Shown here: positions 61,553 to 64,000 of the stretch, piece by piece
How the letters are laid out: each line of letters opens with the position of its first letter
Numbering within the stretch: the stretch's first letter is position 1
Assembly (NCBI GenBank): GCA_963778845.1
Contig: CAVZVW010000009.1
Location: 620,001 to 684,000 of the forward strand
Origin: CAVZVW01 sp963778845
GTDB lineage: Bacteria > Actinomycetota > Actinomycetes > Actinomycetales > Kineosporiaceae
Direction of reading: 5' to 3'
DNA: 64,000 bases
Translations under genes and position numbers: made by a program
The notes under the pieces: model-generated
The model's database searches: none
Seen by the model: the letters and a program-made list of their open reading frames with translations, nothing else
Told to the model about the DNA's origin: nothing

Positions 61553-63072
61553 TCGGCCGCTCCCCACGCCGGGTCGTGGGCCCGACCGACCATGTCGTGG
61601 TCGTGGGCGCGGGCCTGGCGGGTTTGTCGGCGGCGCTGCACCTGGCCGGTGCAGGCCGGCGGGTGACGGTCCTGGAGCGCGAGGAGGTGCCCGGCGGCCG
61701 GGCGGGGCTGCTGCGGACGACGACGGGGGACGGCACCTACGCCTTCGACACGGGGCCGACCGTGCTGACGATGCCCGACCTCATCGCCGACTGCCTCGAC
61801 GCTGTCGGTGAGCCCCTGGCGGCGTGGCTGGACCTGATGCCGGTGACGCCGGTCTACCGGGCGAGGTTCGCCGACGGGTCCCAGCTGGACGTGCACGCCG
61901 ATCTCGACGCCATGGCGTGCGAGATCGAGTCCGTCATCGGTGCCGCCGAGGCGGCCGGCTTCCGTCGCTTCGTCGACTTCGTCTCCACGCTGTACCGGCT
62001 GCAGATGCGCGACTTCATCGACCGCAACATCGACTCCCCCCTCGACCTGCTGACCCCGGCGCTGGCGAGGCTCGTGGCGATCGGCGGGTTCCGTCGGCTG
62101 GCACCGACGGTCGCGACCTACCTCACGGACCCTCGGACCCAGCGGGTCTTCTCGTTCCAGGCGATGTACGCCGGCCTGTCGCCGTACGAGGCACTGGCCC
62201 TCTACGCGGTGATCGCCTACATGGACTCGGTGGCGGGGGTCTTCTTCCCGCGCGGGGGCATGCACGCGGTCCCGGCGGCGCTGGCCGCTGCGGCCGCCAA
62301 GCACGGCGTCGAGATCCGGTACGCCGTCGAGGTCACCCGCGTCGAGCATGCGGGTGGTCGCGCCCGAGCCGTGCACACCCTCGACGGCGCTCGCGTCGCC
62401 TGCGACGCCGTCGTCCTCAACCCCGACCTGCCTGTGGCCTACCGCGACCTTCTCGGCGTGACGCCGCGGCGGGTGCGGGCGTTGAGGTACTCCCCCTCGT
62501 GCTACCTCCTGCTCGCCGGGTCGAGCGTTGCCTTCCCGGGCCTGGCCCACCACAACATCCACTTCGGCCACGCCTGGCGCCAGGTGTTCGACGACCTCGG
62601 CCGAGGCAGGCTGATGGGCGACCCCTCGTTCCTGGTCAGCAACCCGACCCGTAGCGACGCGACGCTCGCGCCGGCCGGCCGCGAGATCTACCACGTGCTG
62701 TTCCCGACCCCGAACCTGGATGCGGGCGTGGCGTGGGGGCGGATCGCCCCCCACTACCGCGAGCACGTCATGACCACGCTGGCCGATCGCGGGTACGTCG
62801 GGTTCGCCGAGGCCGTCGAGGTGGAGCACGTCACCACGCCACAGGACTGGGCCCGGCGCGGCCTGGAGCGCGGCACGCCGTTCGCCGCCGCCCACACGTT
62901 CGGCCAGACCGGCCCGTGGCGGTCCGGCAACCTCTGGGGGGACAACGTGGTCTTCGCCGGGTCGGGCACGCAGCCGGGGGTCGGCGTCCCGATGGCCCTG
63001 GTGTCCGGGCGCCTCGCCGCCGAGCGCGTGGTCGGCCACGACCCCGCGTACCGGTCCAGGGCGTGGCGATGA
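61549..63072 (+). CDS. crtI: Phytoene desaturase CrtI
   Basis: 507 residues. FAD motif HVVVVGAGLAGLSAALHLAGAGRRVTVLE, GGRAGLL, YAFDTGPTVLTMPD, FFPRGGMHAVPAALAAAA, SPSCYLLLAG, and the C-terminal NLWGDNVVFAGSGTQPGVGVPMALVSGRLAAERV carotenoid-oxidoreductase signature. Introduces four double bonds into phytoene to give lycopene. Overlaps crtE by 4 bp. Confidence 0.96.
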   Translation: MIGRSPRRVVGPTDHVVVVGAGLAGLSAALHLAGAGRRVTVLEREEVPGGRAGLLRTTTGDGTYAFDTGPTVLTMPDLIADCLDAVGEPLAAWLDLMPVTPVYRARFADGSQLDVHADLDAMACEIESVIGAAEAAGFRRFVDFVSTLYRLQMRDFIDRNIDSPLDLLTPALARLVAIGGFRRLAPTVATYLTDPRTQRVFSFQAMYAGLSPYEALALYAVIAYMDSVAGVFFPRGGMHAVPAALAAAAAKHGVEIRYAVEVTRVEHAGGRARAVHTLDGARVACDAVVLNPDLPVAYRDLLGVTPRRVRALRYSPSCYLLLAGSSVAFPGLAHHNIHFGHAWRQVFDDLGRGRLMGDPSFLVSNPTRSDATLAPAGREIYHVLFPTPNLDAGVAWGRIAPHYREHVMTTLADRGYVGFAEAVEVEHVTTPQDWARRGLERGTPFAAAHTFGQTGPWRSGNLWGDNVVFAGSGTQPGVGVPMALVSGRLAAERVVGHDPAYRSRAWR

Positions 63073-63109
63073 GGTCACCAGACACGCCCGGATCGGGGAT
63101 GATTCGCGC

Positions 63110-64000
63110 GTGAAGGCCCACTCCCTGGACGCTGCCGGCATCGTGGACCCGCAGCTACGCCATGCGTTCGAGGTCTGCCGACGGCTGCACGCCACGCACG
63201 GGCGCACCTACTACCTGGCCACGGGGCTGCTGCCGCCGGCGAAGCAACCCTTCGTCTGGGCGCTGTACGGGTTCGCCAGGTACGCCGACGACTTCGTGGA
63301 CTCCCTGCGGGACCCTGACCCGCCGGCGCTTCGCACATGGGGTGAGGCGTTCCTCGACGCCGTCGACGCCGGTCACCCCACCGACCCGGTCGGGATGGCC
63401 ATGCAGCACACGATGCATCGCTGGAGCATCCCGCGCGCGCACGTGCAGGAGTTCCTCGAGTCGATGCAGATGGACATCGACGTCAGGGGGTACGCGACCT
63501 ACGCCGACCTGGAGCGCTACATGTACGGCTCCGCGGCGGTGATCGGCCTGCAGATGCTGCCGATCCTGGAGCCGACGGCGCCCGAGGCGGGCACGCGGGC
63601 GCGAGCGATGGGCGAGGCGTTCCAGATGTCCAACTTCATCCGCGACGTCGGCGAGGACCTGCAACGCGGACGGGTCTACCTGCCGGAGGAGGACCTCAAG
63701 ATCTTCGGTGTCACCCGCCAGTCGCTGGCCGCAGGCATCGTGACCAACCCGATCCGCGAGCTGCTGAGGTTCGAGATCGAGCGCACGCGTGGGCTCTACG
63801 CCTTCGCCGAGCCCGGCATCGAGATGGTCCACCCGACCAGCCGGGACTGCGTGCGGACCGCATTCCGCCTCTACGGCGAGATCCTGCTGCAGGTGGAGCG
63901 CTCGGACTACCAGGTCTTGACACAGCGGGTCAGCGTGCCGTTGCGCCGCCGGATGGCGGTCACGCTCCCCGGCCTGCGCCGGGCGCGAGCCGAGCGGCGC
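63110..64000 (+). CDS. crtB: Phytoene synthase CrtB, C-terminus cut by window edge
   Basis: 297 codons to the end of the window, no stop reached. From GTG 63110: CRRLHATHGRTYYLATGLLPPAKQP, first Asp motif YADDFVDSLRD, AYMYGS-type YMYGSAAVIGLQM, and second Asp motif NFIRDVGEDLQRGRVYLP. Condenses two GGPP to phytoene. 37 bp after crtI; no upstream in-frame initiator is available. Typically about 310-320 residues, so only a short tail is missing. Confidence 0.94.
   Translation, partial: MKAHSLDAAGIVDPQLRHAFEVCRRLHATHGRTYYLATGLLPPAKQPFVWALYGFARYADDFVDSLRDPDPPALRTWGEAFLDAVDAGHPTDPVGMAMQHTMHRWSIPRAHVQEFLESMQMDIDVRGYATYADLERYMYGSAAVIGLQMLPILEPTAPEAGTRARAMGEAFQMSNFIRDVGEDLQRGRVYLPEEDLKIFGVTRQSLAAGIVTNPIRELLRFEIERTRGLYAFAEPGIEMVHPTSRDCVRTAFRLYGEILLQVERSDYQVLTQRVSVPLRRRMAVTLPGLRRARAERR

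Overview
The window is very GC-rich, has densely packed genes with many GTG starts and 4-bp ATGA/GTGA overlaps, and carries actinobacterial signature genes (SepF, DivIVA/Wag31, DUF3040, DUF3352, DUF6504, SAV_6107-type HEPN). It is a chromosomal segment of an actinomycete, most likely order Micrococcales. MurE has a DNPR motif, so the peptidoglycan is predicted to contain diaminopimelate rather than lysine. Family and genus cannot be fixed from this sequence. No tRNA, rRNA, insertion sequence, prophage or CRISPR array was seen.

Layout. 1-4.4 kb: histidine genes hisD, hisC-hisB-hisH, a small membrane protein and a truncated hisA/priA, all on the minus strand. 4.4-7.7 kb: LON-domain protein, YbaK deacylase and two membrane/secreted actinobacterial proteins. 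7.9-11.5 kb: replicative DNA polymerase dnaE1. 11.9-14.3 kb: an SPFH/GYF protein followed by a frameshifted zinc-ribbon membrane protein. 14.5-37.4 kb: the complete division and cell-wall (dcw) cluster on the minus strand, running mraZ-rsmH-ftsL-ftsI-murE-murF-mraY-murD-ftsW-murG-murC-ftsQ-ftsZ-pgeF-yggS-sepF-yggT-divIVA-DUF167, then a TraR/DksA protein, lspA and rluD. 37.9-42.8 kb: a plus-strand moxR-DUF58-transglutaminase operon. 42.9-51.7 kb: DUF3040, dinB, a methyltransferase and a putative SOS operon DUF6504-HEPN-dnaE2 behind a perfect LexA-type palindrome. 52.1-64.0 kb: a second YbaK, then two carotenoid blocks (CrtA-like, DUF4126, CruF-like, glycosyltransferase, CrtD-like; and crtE-crtI-crtB, truncated at the window edge) that flank metF, a SIMPL protein and a CDP-alcohol phosphatidyltransferase.

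Three things stand out. First, short tandem repeats are unusually dense (6 to 31 bp units), both between genes and in frame inside genes; dnaE2 alone carries three repeat tracts plus a block of dispersed palindromic repeats. Second, several conserved genes, including essential murF, are read with frameshifts that are nearly all one-base insertions; this pattern fits sequence error at least as well as gene decay. Third, seven genes start 6-7 nt after a TANNNT -10 box, which predicts leaderless mRNAs. The carotenoid genes together predict an acyclic, hydroxylated, possibly keto-bearing, glycosylated carotenoid.
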